DNA of 64,000 nucleotides from Halobacterium litoreum (GTDB lineage Archaea > Halobacteriota > Halobacteria > Halobacteriales > Halobacteriaceae): positions 1,674,001 through 1,738,000 of the forward strand of contig NZ_CP089466.1 of assembly GCF_021233415.1 (NCBI RefSeq). The letters are read 5' to 3'. This document shows positions 51,241-59,453 of the stretch, piece by piece. The notes beneath the pieces were generated by a model. The model ran no database searches. It was not told where the DNA came from and saw only the letters and a list, made by a program, of their open reading frames with translations. Position 1 is the first letter of the stretch, and each line of letters starts with the position of its first letter. Position numbers and translations under genes: made by a program.

Positions 51241-52920
51241 CTATCGGTCCACCTCCCCGAGAATCACGTCGAGGCTGCCGAGCGTGGCGATGAGGTCCGG
51301 GATGTACTCGCCGGTCGCCATCTCCTGGAGCGCGGCGAGGTTACAGAACGCCGGGCTCTTGATCTTGAAGCGGCCGGGTTTCTCGGTGCCGTCGGCGCGG
51401 ATGTAGATGCCGAGTTCGCCCTTCGCGCCCTCGACGGTCTTGTAGGTCTCCGTGCCCGCGTCGGGCTTGAGGGTGCGGGGGACGTTGGCCTGAATCTCGC
51501 GGTCCTCTTCGGGCCAGTCCTCGAGCAGGTCGACGCACTGCTCGATGATGCGCGCGGACTGCTCGACTTCGCGCATGCGGACGAGGAGGCGGGCGTAGTT
51601 GTCGCCGCCGTCCTCGGTGACGACGTCCCAGTCGAGTTCGTCGTAGTAGCCGTAGGGGTCGTCGCGACGGATGTCGTAGTCGACGCCGGACGCTCGCGCG
51701 ACCGGACCGGTGACGCCGTAGTCCTTGGCAACCTCGGGGTCGAGGTAGCCGGTGTCGACGGTCCGGGACTGGAAGACCTCGTTGTCCGTGATGAGGTCGT
51801 TGTACTCGTCGAGTTTGCCCGGGAGGCCGTCGAGGAAGTCACGGACCTTCTCGAAGTACTCCTCGCGGGGCTCGGGGATGTCCCAGACGACGCCGCCGAG
51901 GCGGAGGTAGTTGAACATCATGCGCTGGCCCGTGAGGTCCTCCAGGAGGTTCTGGACTTCCTCGCGGTCGCGCATGGCGTACATGAAGATTGCCGTGAAG
52001 TCGCCGTAGATGTCGAGACAGAACGTCCCGAGCGCGAGCATGTGACACGCGATGCGGCACATCTCCGAGCCCATCGTGCGGATGACCTGTGCGTACTCGG
52101 GGACCTCGATGTCCGCGAGGTCCTCGGCCGCGCGGGCGTACGCCCACTCGTTGATGATGCCGCCGGGGCCGTAGTCCCAGCGGTCGGGGTACGGCATAAT
52201 CTGGTAGCGGTACGTGCCCTTCTGGGCCATCTGCTCCTCGCAGCGGTGGAGGTAGCCGATGTCGGGGCTGACGTCCGCAATCTGTTCGCCGTCGAGGACC
52301 GTCTCGACGTGGAGGACGCCGTGCGTGGCGGGGTGGTGGGGACCGACGTTGAGGTACATCGTGTCCGAGTCCTCCGCGCCGCGCTGGTGTCCTTCGAGTG
52401 GGTTCTTGTTCTCCTCGAACGTGACAATCTGGGGTTTGTCCTGGTTGTAGTCGAGCCCCAGCGGGTGGCCCTGCCACGTGTCGGGGAGCAGGATTCGTTC
52501 GTGGTTCGGGTGCCCCTCGTAGTTCACGCCGACGAGGTCGTAGGCTTCGCGTTCGTGCCAGTCGGCCGCGCGGAACACGGGCTCAGCGGTCTGGCTGACC
52601 GGTTCCTCGCGGCTGGTCGGCACGACGACGCTGACCTCCTCGGTCGGGTCGTCGTACTGCTTGAGGTGGTAGATGCTCTCGAAGCGGTCCTCGTGTTCCT
52701 CGGCGGTGACACAGGAGAGGTGGTCGAAGCCGGCCTCCTCTTTGAGCGTGCTGAGGACGTCCTGGACCGCGTCGGCGCGCACGACGAACGCGGGAGCGTT
52801 GTTGTGCTCCTCGCGGTCGAGGACGTGCTCGCCGAGCAGCGCTTCGATGTCGTCGCCGTCGAGGCCGCCCGTCGTCGCGGGGGCGTCCGCGCCGGCGTCG
52901 GATTCCTTCTGCGTGCTCAT
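51241..52920 (-). CDS. nuoCD: Fused NADH-quinone oxidoreductase subunits C and D
   Basis: A 559-residue fusion. Residues 20-170 are NuoC-like (FRAADWHEREAYDLVGVNYEGHPNHERILLPDTWQGHPL). Residues 185-559 are NuoD, the 49-kDa subunit, with GPHHPATHGVL holding the quinone-site histidine and YLHRCEEQMAQKGTY. The C-terminal GSLDVILGEVDR contains the conserved acidic end. The acidic N-terminal extension is haloarchaeal. The ATG overlaps the nuoB stop by 4 bases. It forms the quinone-reducing module with NuoB. Confidence 0.96.
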   Translation of the reverse strand: MSTQKESDAGADAPATTGGLDGDDIEALLGEHVLDREEHNNAPAFVVRADAVQDVLSTLKEEAGFDHLSCVTAEEHEDRFESIYHLKQYDDPTEEVSVVVPTSREEPVSQTAEPVFRAADWHEREAYDLVGVNYEGHPNHERILLPDTWQGHPLGLDYNQDKPQIVTFEENKNPLEGHQRGAEDSDTMYLNVGPHHPATHGVLHVETVLDGEQIADVSPDIGYLHRCEEQMAQKGTYRYQIMPYPDRWDYGPGGIINEWAYARAAEDLADIEVPEYAQVIRTMGSEMCRIACHMLALGTFCLDIYGDFTAIFMYAMRDREEVQNLLEDLTGQRMMFNYLRLGGVVWDIPEPREEYFEKVRDFLDGLPGKLDEYNDLITDNEVFQSRTVDTGYLDPEVAKDYGVTGPVARASGVDYDIRRDDPYGYYDELDWDVVTEDGGDNYARLLVRMREVEQSARIIEQCVDLLEDWPEEDREIQANVPRTLKPDAGTETYKTVEGAKGELGIYIRADGTEKPGRFKIKSPAFCNLAALQEMATGEYIPDLIATLGSLDVILGEVDR

Positions 52921-53624
52921 GGCGAATCAGCCCAGTTGTAGCGCATGACGAGGGTCTCCTCGTCGATGTCCTCGGCCATCTTCTCTACCATCTCGTCGCG
53001 TTCGAGGTCGCCGAACTGCTCGAGTTCGTACGGCTTCACCGTCACCGGCGAGGACTCGCCGTTGGCGACGCGCTCCTGGAGTTTGGCGACGCCGTAGACG
53101 AGCGCCTCGGGGCGCGGCGGGCAACCCGGAACGTGGATGTCCACGGGGATGACCTCCTCGGCGCCCTTCACGACGTTGTACCCCTCCTGGAAGGGGCCGC
53201 CGGACGTCGAACAGTTCCCCATGTTGACGACGAACTTCGGCTCCGGCATCTGGTCGTAGACGCGCTTCATGCGCGGCGCGAACTTCGAGACGATCGTCCC
53301 CGGGACGATCATCACGTCGGCTTGCCGCGGCGACGCACGCGGAACCCCGGACCCGAATCGGTCGAGGTCGTGTTTCACCGCGTACGTGTGCATCATCTCG
53401 ATGCTGCAGCAGGCGATACCGAACTGCAGCATGAACATACTCGACCCGCGCACCCAGTTCATGAACTTGTCGAACTTCGTGAGGATGAACGGCGTGGAGC
53501 CGAACGCCTCCCGGAGTTTCGAGTTGAACCGGCTGTCGACGCCTTCGCCCATGCGGTCTTCGCGCGTGGCGGTCAGCGGGTCGCTGGTCCCCTTGATACT
53601 GTCGCGTGGCTGGTCACTGCTCAT
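52917..53624 (-). CDS. nuoB: NADH-quinone oxidoreductase-like subunit B
   Basis: Carries the terminal [4Fe-4S] cluster N2, 235 residues. The ligands are the tandem cysteines in IACCSIEMMHT, the third in GNCSTSGG and the fourth in VPGCPPRPEAL. An acidic N-terminal extension of about 50 residues precedes the core. The start overlaps the end of nuoA by 11 bases. It hands electrons to quinone together with NuoD. Confidence 0.96.
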   Translation of the reverse strand: MSSDQPRDSIKGTSDPLTATREDRMGEGVDSRFNSKLREAFGSTPFILTKFDKFMNWVRGSSMFMLQFGIACCSIEMMHTYAVKHDLDRFGSGVPRASPRQADVMIVPGTIVSKFAPRMKRVYDQMPEPKFVVNMGNCSTSGGPFQEGYNVVKGAEEVIPVDIHVPGCPPRPEALVYGVAKLQERVANGESSPVTVKPYELEQFGDLERDEMVEKMAEDIDEETLVMRYNWADSP

Positions 53625-54027
53625 TTGGTTTCCTCCGTTCGTGCCGTGGTGAGCGCACCCACTGGACGACGCCTTTGCGCCACGCCCATGCGAGGCCGAC
53701 GACGAGGACGCCGATGAAGACGAGCATCGGGGCGAGTACCTCGGTCAGGCCGACGCCGGGCAGTTGCAGGGCGTCGCGGTAGATGACGGTCCACGGGAAG
53801 ATGAGAACGGTTTCGATGTCGAAGACGACGAACAGCAGCGCCACCATGTAGTACTGGATGTTGAACTGGAGGCGCGCGTTCCCCGTCGGTATCTCACCAC
53901 TCTCATACGTGGCTCGTTTCCCTTGTTCAGGTACGCTGGGTCGCAGGAGTGCCGAGACGGTCATCATCCCGACTGGGATGAGCACGCCTACGAGCGCCAG
54001 CATACCGATGGCGATCCATGGATTCAT
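53614..54027 (-). CDS. nuoA: NADH-quinone oxidoreductase-like subunit A
   Basis: Small three-helix subunit, 137 residues. The loop KRATYESGEIPTGNARLQFNIQYYMVALLFVVFDIETVLIFPW is typical, including the conserved Glu/Asp at the end of helix 2. A C-terminal basic tail (RKGVVQWVRSPRHERRKP) is present. It is the first gene of the 11-gene operon, with GGAG ten bases before the ATG and TATA-like boxes upstream. Confidence 0.95.
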   Translation of the reverse strand: MNPWIAIGMLALVGVLIPVGMMTVSALLRPSVPEQGKRATYESGEIPTGNARLQFNIQYYMVALLFVVFDIETVLIFPWTVIYRDALQLPGVGLTEVLAPMLVFIGVLVVGLAWAWRKGVVQWVRSPRHERRKPNEQ

Positions 54028-54066
54028 AGGATTATCTCCGTGACGTGCGGGGGTTCGAACCGCACG

Positions 54067-54088
54067 CCCATAAACGTTGATTTATGCC
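54067..54088 (-). promoter_or_regulatory. nuo operon promoter with adjacent inverted repeat
   Basis: Two TATA-like sequences on the minus strand (GGCATAAATC at about 54079-54088 and CGTTTATGGG at 54067-54076) would start transcription 20-30 bases before nuoA. Next to them, CGTGCGG (54044-54050) and CCGCACG (54060-54066) form a 7-bp inverted repeat that could be an operator or a leader hairpin. Confidence 0.5.
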
Positions 54089-54160
54089 TTTACGCCCCGA
54101 GGGGCGCGTTTTCGGGAGTTTCAGGCCGCCTCGCGGATTGGCGCCGACGGGAGTTGTCAG

Positions 54161-54790
54161 TCAGTCTCGCGAGGCGCGAAATTCGGGGGTGCCGCGCTCG
54201 TGGAGTTCGCGGGAGACGTCGGCGACGCCGGCGGACTGGTCGGCGTGCAGGTCTCGGAGTCGACGGGCGAGTTCGTCGTCGTCCGTGGCGAGCATCTGGA
54301 CCGCCGACAGGCCGGCGTTGTAGGACTTCCCGGCGTCGACGGCGGTGATGGGTGCGCCGGTCGGCATGCCGATGACCGAGTCGACGGACTTCTCCTGGAC
54401 GGGAACCCCGACGACGGGGATGGGGTACGCGAGCGACGCGGTCATGTTCGGGAGGTCGGCGGACTTCCCGCCGGCCCCCGCGATAATCACGTCGAGGCCG
54501 CGGTCGGCGGCCGTCTCGGCGTACGCGTACATCAGGTCGGGAGTGCGGTGGGCGGAGACGACCCACGTCTCGAAGGAGTAGCCCACGGGGGCGTCGTCGT
54601 AGTCCGTGACTTCGGCGAAGCCGAGGTCGGTGAGCGCGTCGTAGGCGCCCTTCTCGTCCTCGGTTCCCATCATCACGTCGAGGTCGGAGTCGCTCCCCAT
54701 CACGATGCCCACGTCGGGTGTCTCCTCGCTGGGGCGGTCGCGGTCGGCTTCCGATTCGAACAGGTCGACGAGGTCGGTGACAGTCGTCAT
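54161..54790 (-). CDS. purE: N5-carboxyaminoimidazole ribonucleotide mutase
   Basis: Purine biosynthesis enzyme moving the carboxyl group of N5-CAIR to give CAIR, 209 residues. GSDSD near residue 32, SAHRTPD near 79 and GAGGKSADLPNMTAS near 104 form the active site, with the catalytic histidine in SAHR. An N-terminal extension of about 25 acidic residues and a helical C-terminal tail exceed the usual length. It follows purK by 32 bases on the same strand; both act in consecutive steps. Confidence 0.96.
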   Translation of the reverse strand: MTTVTDLVDLFESEADRDRPSEETPDVGIVMGSDSDLDVMMGTEDEKGAYDALTDLGFAEVTDYDDAPVGYSFETWVVSAHRTPDLMYAYAETAADRGLDVIIAGAGGKSADLPNMTASLAYPIPVVGVPVQEKSVDSVIGMPTGAPITAVDAGKSYNAGLSAVQMLATDDDELARRLRDLHADQSAGVADVSRELHERGTPEFRASRD

Positions 54791-54822
54791 TGGTGTGAGT
54801 AGATTGTTGCGGTAGGCGCGGG

Positions 54823-55977
54823 TTACTCGAAGCCAGTCGCGTCGCGGGCGGCTCGAGCGCGGTCGAGGAGCGTCTCGCGGTCAGCGCCGACGGCGGTGAC
54901 GTGACCCATCTTGCGGAGCGGACGAACCTCGCGTTTCCCGTACCAGTGCAGGGAGACGCCGGGCTTCGCGAGCGCGTCGGGGGCGCCCGCGAGGTCTGCG
55001 GGTCGTTTTTCGGCGTCCGGGTCGCCGAGAATGTTCGCCATCACGGCGGGGCCGCGGAGCCCGGTCGCGCCGAGCGGGAGGCCACAGACTGCGCGCGCGA
55101 ACTGCTCGAACTGGGAGGTGTGACAGCCCTCGATTGTGTAGTGCCCGGAGTTGTGGGGCCGGGGCGCGATTTCGTTGACGAGAATCTCGGTGCCGTCGTC
55201 GGTCTCGCGCTCGAACAACTCGATTCCGAACACGCCGCGACCGTCGAGCGCACCGAGGACGTCGCGGGCGACAGCGGTCGCGTGTTCTCGGACGTCCTCG
55301 CTGGTGCGCGCCGGGACGACGGACTCGCGGAGAATCTCGTCCTCGTGGACGTTCTCGGCGACGGGGAACGTCGCCGTCTCGCCGTCGCCCCGCACCGCAA
55401 TGACCGAGAGTTCGCGCTCGAAGTCCACGAGTTCCTCGGCGACGAGGCCGTCGAGGCCGTCGAAGGCTTCTCTCGCTTCCGCGACCGACTCGACGGGCGC
55501 GTTGCCGCGGCCGTCGTAGCCGCCGGTGCGCGCTTTCACCATCAGCGGCGACCCGAGGTCGTCGAACGCGGCTTCGAGGTCGTCGGCGTCGTCCACGGCG
55601 GTGAAGTCGGGGACGGGAACGCCGGCGTCTTCGAGCGCGCGGTTCTGCACGAGTTTGTCCTGAATCGTGCGCAGGGTGTCCGGGGTCGGGTGGACTTCCA
55701 CGTCGGCATCGGCGGCAACGGATTCGAGGAGGTCGGGGTCCGCGAGTTCGATTTCGTACGTGAGCACGTCCGCGCGCTCTGCGAGTTCGCGGACGCCCTC
55801 GGCGTCGTCGAACGCGGCTGTGACCTGTGCTGTGGCCGGCGGGACGGCCGGGCAGTCGGGCGTCGGGTCGAGCGCGACCACGTCGACGCCGAGCGGGCTG
55901 GCGGCCTCGGCGAGCATGCGACCGAGTTGGCCGCCGCCGACGACGCCGACTGTCGCGCCGGGTACGGGCACCGTCAT
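54823..55977 (-). CDS. purK: N5-carboxyaminoimidazole ribonucleotide synthase
   Basis: ATP-grasp enzyme making N5-CAIR from AIR, bicarbonate and ATP, 384 residues. The N-terminal GGGQLGRMLAEAA, the ATP-grasp core MVKARTGGYDGRGN, and NEIAPRPHNSGHYTIEGC are all family marks. A TATA-like TTCTTATGC at about 56002-56010 places the transcript start just before the ATG. First gene of the purKE operon. Confidence 0.96.
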   Translation of the reverse strand: MTVPVPGATVGVVGGGQLGRMLAEAASPLGVDVVALDPTPDCPAVPPATAQVTAAFDDAEGVRELAERADVLTYEIELADPDLLESVAADADVEVHPTPDTLRTIQDKLVQNRALEDAGVPVPDFTAVDDADDLEAAFDDLGSPLMVKARTGGYDGRGNAPVESVAEAREAFDGLDGLVAEELVDFERELSVIAVRGDGETATFPVAENVHEDEILRESVVPARTSEDVREHATAVARDVLGALDGRGVFGIELFERETDDGTEILVNEIAPRPHNSGHYTIEGCHTSQFEQFARAVCGLPLGATGLRGPAVMANILGDPDAEKRPADLAGAPDALAKPGVSLHWYGKREVRPLRKMGHVTAVGADRETLLDRARAARDATGFE

Positions 55978-56034
55978 CAGCGATGACTTGCGCCTACTCC
56001 TGCATAAGAATTGTCGAACGCACCCGGGTAGTGT

Positions 56035-57750
56035 TCACGAACTCGGATATCCCGCGGCGTCGGTGTCGACCCAGACGACGAAGATTGTGTTCCGGGACGT
56101 GAGTTCGTACGTCCAACTCTCGTAGCCGCGCTCGGAGAGAACCGGGTTCAGGTCGCCGTAGTGTCCCGCGCGAGCGATGACAACCGGCGCGCGACACGAC
56201 TCGAACTCGCGGTCGGTCACCGAGCGCTCGCAGTTCGTGAGGTCGGACACCGACACCGTCGAGTCGGTGACCGCGCCCGCGCGTTCGAGATACCACGGGA
56301 GCGGCAGGCGGTTGAACCAGTTCGTGTCCGCGACGCCGCTCGGTTCGGTCTTGTCGTAGTCGCCGTACACGTGGAAGTGGTCGCCGAAGAACAACACGTC
56401 CGTGCCGTCGTCGTGGGATTCGGCGACGGACTCGACGGCGTCCAGCGTCTCCCGCATGTCACTCGCCGGCTGGCCGTACTGGACGAGCGTGTTGTCGTCG
56501 TCCTGTGGCATGATGTACGACGTTTCGGCGGTGACGACGCCCATCTGGGCGACGGCGGCGAGCAACACGAGCGCGGCGAGCCCGACGCCGACGCGGTCGT
56601 CGGACTGGAGCGCGCGCCGCCCGCGGTCCACGACGAGGCGGAAGCCGACCGCCGCGGGAATCGCGAGCGGGACGACCGCGTGCGTGACCGACCAGTGCCC
56701 GGAGATGTCGGTGATGACGGGGTAGACGACGACGCTCGCGACGCCCCAGTAGCCCGCGAACAGCACCAAATCCCGGGGGTCGTCGGCGACGTAGCGCTCC
56801 GCGAGGAAGCCGACGACGGCGGCCGCCGACAGCATCAGCGACGTGGCGCCGAGGGTGCGGACGGCGTGTTCGAGGAACGCGACGTAACTCTGCTCGCGGC
56901 TGACGCCGCCGACGCCCCACGTCCCCCAGAACTCCTGCCACGCGCCCCACGTCGCGTCGGCGAGCACGCCCGGAATCAGCGACGGGTCGCCGAACGCGTC
57001 GTAGAACGCGGGCCGGGGCGCGTAGAAGAGGACGGTGACCGCGAGGAAGGCGAGTGCGGCGCCGGCGAGCGCGCGCCGCCACGCGAGCAGGCCGCGGGCC
57101 GCCCACCGGAGTTGGTCGTGGGCGGCGGACTCCCAGGACTCGCCCCGCGTTCGGGCGGTGAACAGGCGCGCGTCGAACAGCAGCGCGGTCGCGCCGGCGA
57201 ACATTCCGACGTAGACGAGCGCGTTCTCCTTGGAGGCGAACGCGAGCGCGAGGAACGCGCCGGCGGCGACGAGGTAGCCGCCCTTCCGGGTGTCCATCGC
57301 GCGCACGACGAGGCCGAGTGCGGTGACGGCGAACGCGGCGACGAGCACGTCGCTGCGCATGAACCGCGAGTAGTAGACGAGCAGCGGGTTCAGCGCGAGC
57401 AGGCCGGCGAGCGCGGCGACCTCCACGTCGTCGAGGCGCGTGCGAAAGAGGAGCGCAGAGAGCGGGAAGAGGCCGCCGACGGCGGCGACGACGGCGCGCG
57501 CGACGAAGTCCGAGGTGCCGAACAGACCGAACAGGAACTCGTTGACGTGGAAGACGAACGGACCGTGGACGATGGCGCGGTAGGCGTACTCGCCGGAGGC
57601 CTGGTACTGGAGAATCCAGTAGCCGACCCGGGCCTCGTCCCAGTGGAAGACGCGTTCGCCGAGGAACGCAAAGCGGAGGGCGAGCGCGAGGAGGGTGGCG
57701 GCGGCGACGGCGACGACGGCACGGCGGCGTCCTGACCGGGCAGAGACCAT
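56035..57750 (-). CDS. agl23: Agl23-like glycosyltransferase-39 family membrane protein (TIGR03663 type)
   Basis: A 571-residue protein with about 12 membrane segments followed by a soluble extracytoplasmic domain of about 160 residues. The first loop has FHWDEARVGYW (32-42), the DE motif of GT39/mannosyltransferase-like enzymes. It matches the family called flippase-activity-associated protein Agl23, linked to N-glycosylation of the S-layer. The start MVSARSGRRR at 57750 is backed by ACTTGTATGC about 28-37 bases upstream. It is divergent from ribH. The exact reaction is not settled for this family. Confidence 0.82.
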   Translation of the reverse strand: MVSARSGRRRAVVAVAAATLLALALRFAFLGERVFHWDEARVGYWILQYQASGEYAYRAIVHGPFVFHVNEFLFGLFGTSDFVARAVVAAVGGLFPLSALLFRTRLDDVEVAALAGLLALNPLLVYYSRFMRSDVLVAAFAVTALGLVVRAMDTRKGGYLVAAGAFLALAFASKENALVYVGMFAGATALLFDARLFTARTRGESWESAAHDQLRWAARGLLAWRRALAGAALAFLAVTVLFYAPRPAFYDAFGDPSLIPGVLADATWGAWQEFWGTWGVGGVSREQSYVAFLEHAVRTLGATSLMLSAAAVVGFLAERYVADDPRDLVLFAGYWGVASVVVYPVITDISGHWSVTHAVVPLAIPAAVGFRLVVDRGRRALQSDDRVGVGLAALVLLAAVAQMGVVTAETSYIMPQDDDNTLVQYGQPASDMRETLDAVESVAESHDDGTDVLFFGDHFHVYGDYDKTEPSGVADTNWFNRLPLPWYLERAGAVTDSTVSVSDLTNCERSVTDREFESCRAPVVIARAGHYGDLNPVLSERGYESWTYELTSRNTIFVVWVDTDAAGYPSS

Positions 57751-57867
57751 GCGTTGTTCGCCCAACGGACCCGGGTGCATACAAGTTTTCCGTGTGAACG
57801 GCGCTGCGTTTGGCCAGCGTTGCCTGGTAGCGGTAGGTCTTTGTCCGGGCCGGGCCACCGTCCGAGT

Positions 57868-58269
57868 ATGGTAGGTCTCGGGCTGGTCGTTGCGGAGTTC
57901 AACCGCAGCGTCACCGAACAGATGGAGTCCGCGGCGCGCGACGCGGCCGCCGACGCGGACGCTGACGTGGTGGAGACGGTACACGTGCCAGGGGCGTACG
58001 ACGCGCCGCTGGCGGCGGACCGACTCGCGCGACGAGACGAAGTCGACGCGGTCGCCGTCGTCGGCGCAATCGTCACCGGCGACACGGACCACGACCAGGT
58101 CATCGCGAACGCGGCGGCACAGAAACTCACGGACGTGAGCCTCGACCGGGACACGCCGGTGACGTACGGCGTGTTGGGGCCGGGAATGTCCGGGGCCGAA
58201 GCACGGGAGCGCGTGGACAAGGGAGCGGACGCGGTCGAGGGCGCGATAGCCCTCGTGGAGGAACTATGA
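57868..58269 (+). CDS. ribH: 6,7-dimethyl-8-ribityllumazine synthase
   Basis: Penultimate enzyme of riboflavin synthesis, 133 residues. VAEFNRSVTEQM near the start, VPGAYDAPLAADRL near 42, and VVGAIVTGDTDHDQV near 66 form the active site, with the catalytic histidine in DHDQV. A TATA-like GGTCTTTGTCC about 28 bases upstream suggests a leaderless transcript. It overlaps the aminotransferase gene by 4 bases. Confidence 0.95.
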   Translation: MVGLGLVVAEFNRSVTEQMESAARDAAADADADVVETVHVPGAYDAPLAADRLARRDEVDAVAVVGAIVTGDTDHDQVIANAAAQKLTDVSLDRDTPVTYGVLGPGMSGAEARERVDKGADAVEGAIALVEEL

Positions 58270-59408
58270 GATTCACGGACAGAGTCACCAGCGTCGAACC
58301 GAGTGCGACCCTCGCGGTGAGCAACCTCGCGAGCGAACTGGAAGCGGACGGCGTGGACGTCGTCGACCTCTCGGTGGGCGAACCGGATTTCGACACGCCC
58401 GAGAACATCAAGCAGGCCGGGAAGGACGCGATGGACGCCGGCCACACGGGGTACGCGCCGTCGAACGGCGTGCCGGAACTCCGGGAGGCAATCGCGTCGA
58501 AGCTCCGCGACGACGGCCTCGACTACGACGCCGGGAACGTCATCGTGACGCCGGGCGCGAAGCAGGCCCTCTACGAGACGTTCCAGACGCTCGTGGACGA
58601 CGGCGACGAGGTCGTCCTCTTGGACCCGGCGTGGGTGTCCTACGAGGCGATGGCGAAACTCGCCGGCGGCGAACTCTCGCGTGTCGACCTCGCGGCCCAC
58701 GACTTCCAACTGGAACCGGCGCTCGACGACCTCGCCGAGGCAGTCTCGGACGACACCGCGTTGCTCGTGGTGAACTCCCCGAGCAACCCGACGGGCGCGG
58801 TGTACTCCCGCGAGGCGATGGAGGGCGTCCGCGACCTCGCGGTCGAACACGACCTGACCGTCGTCTCCGACGAAATCTACCAGCACATCAACTACGGCCG
58901 CGAGCACGTCAGCCTCGCGGCGTTGGACGGGATGTTCGAGCGCACGGTCACCATCAACGGCTTCTCGAAGGCGTACGCGATGACCGGGTGGCGACTCGGC
59001 TACCTCGCGGCGCCGGAGGAAGTCGTCTCGCAGGCGGGGAAGGTGCAGTCGCACTCCGTGTCGTCGGCGACGAACTTCGTCCAGCGCGCGGGCGTCGAGG
59101 CGCTGGAGAACACCGACGAGTCCGTCGCGGAGATGGTCGAGGCGTTCGAGGCCCGCCGCGACCGCCTCGTCGAGTTGTTCGCCGAACACGGGAAGGACGT
59201 GACCACGCCGGACGGCGCATTCTACCTGATGCTCCCCGTAACAGAAGATGACCAACAGTGGTGCCAGGACGCGCTGAAGGACGCGCACGTCGCGACCGTT
59301 CCGGGGTCGGCGTTCGGCGCGCCGGGGTACGCGCGCCTCTCGTACGCGGCGAGCACCGAGCGACTCGAAGAAGCCGTCGAGCGACTCGCAGACGCCGGCT
59401 ACCTGTAG
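58266..59408 (+). CDS. aspC: Pyridoxal-phosphate class I aminotransferase (aspartate aminotransferase-like)
   Basis: A 380-residue fold-type I aminotransferase. PGAKQALYETF near residue 97 binds phosphate, NSPSNPTGAVYS is near 172, SDEIYQHINYG near 198, and the PLP lysine is in NGFSKAYAMTGWRLGY near 237. SVSSATNFVQRAG and the terminal arginine in GYARLSYA complete the site. Aspartate is the likely amino donor but a different amino acid is possible. It is coupled to ribH by a 4-base overlap, a pairing of unclear meaning. Confidence 0.92.
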   Translation: MRFTDRVTSVEPSATLAVSNLASELEADGVDVVDLSVGEPDFDTPENIKQAGKDAMDAGHTGYAPSNGVPELREAIASKLRDDGLDYDAGNVIVTPGAKQALYETFQTLVDDGDEVVLLDPAWVSYEAMAKLAGGELSRVDLAAHDFQLEPALDDLAEAVSDDTALLVVNSPSNPTGAVYSREAMEGVRDLAVEHDLTVVSDEIYQHINYGREHVSLAALDGMFERTVTINGFSKAYAMTGWRLGYLAAPEEVVSQAGKVQSHSVSSATNFVQRAGVEALENTDESVAEMVEAFEARRDRLVELFAEHGKDVTTPDGAFYLMLPVTEDDQQWCQDALKDAHVATVPGSAFGAPGYARLSYAASTERLEEAVERLADAGYL

Positions 59409-59419
59409 CCGGGACACGA

Positions 59420-59429
59420 CCGCTTAAGT
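59420..59429 (+). promoter_or_regulatory. TATA box of the cation antiporter gene
   Basis: CGCTTAAGTC lies about 30 bases before the ATG at 59454 and separates the antiporter from the ribH operon. Confidence 0.5.
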
Positions 59430-59453
59430 CGCTGCCCGCGGAGAGGAAAGACG

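Noticed and set aside
54044-54066. tRNA T-arm lookalike GGGTTCGAA within a hairpin
   Set aside because: No acceptor, D or anticodon arms can be built on either side; it fits better as a promoter inverted repeat.
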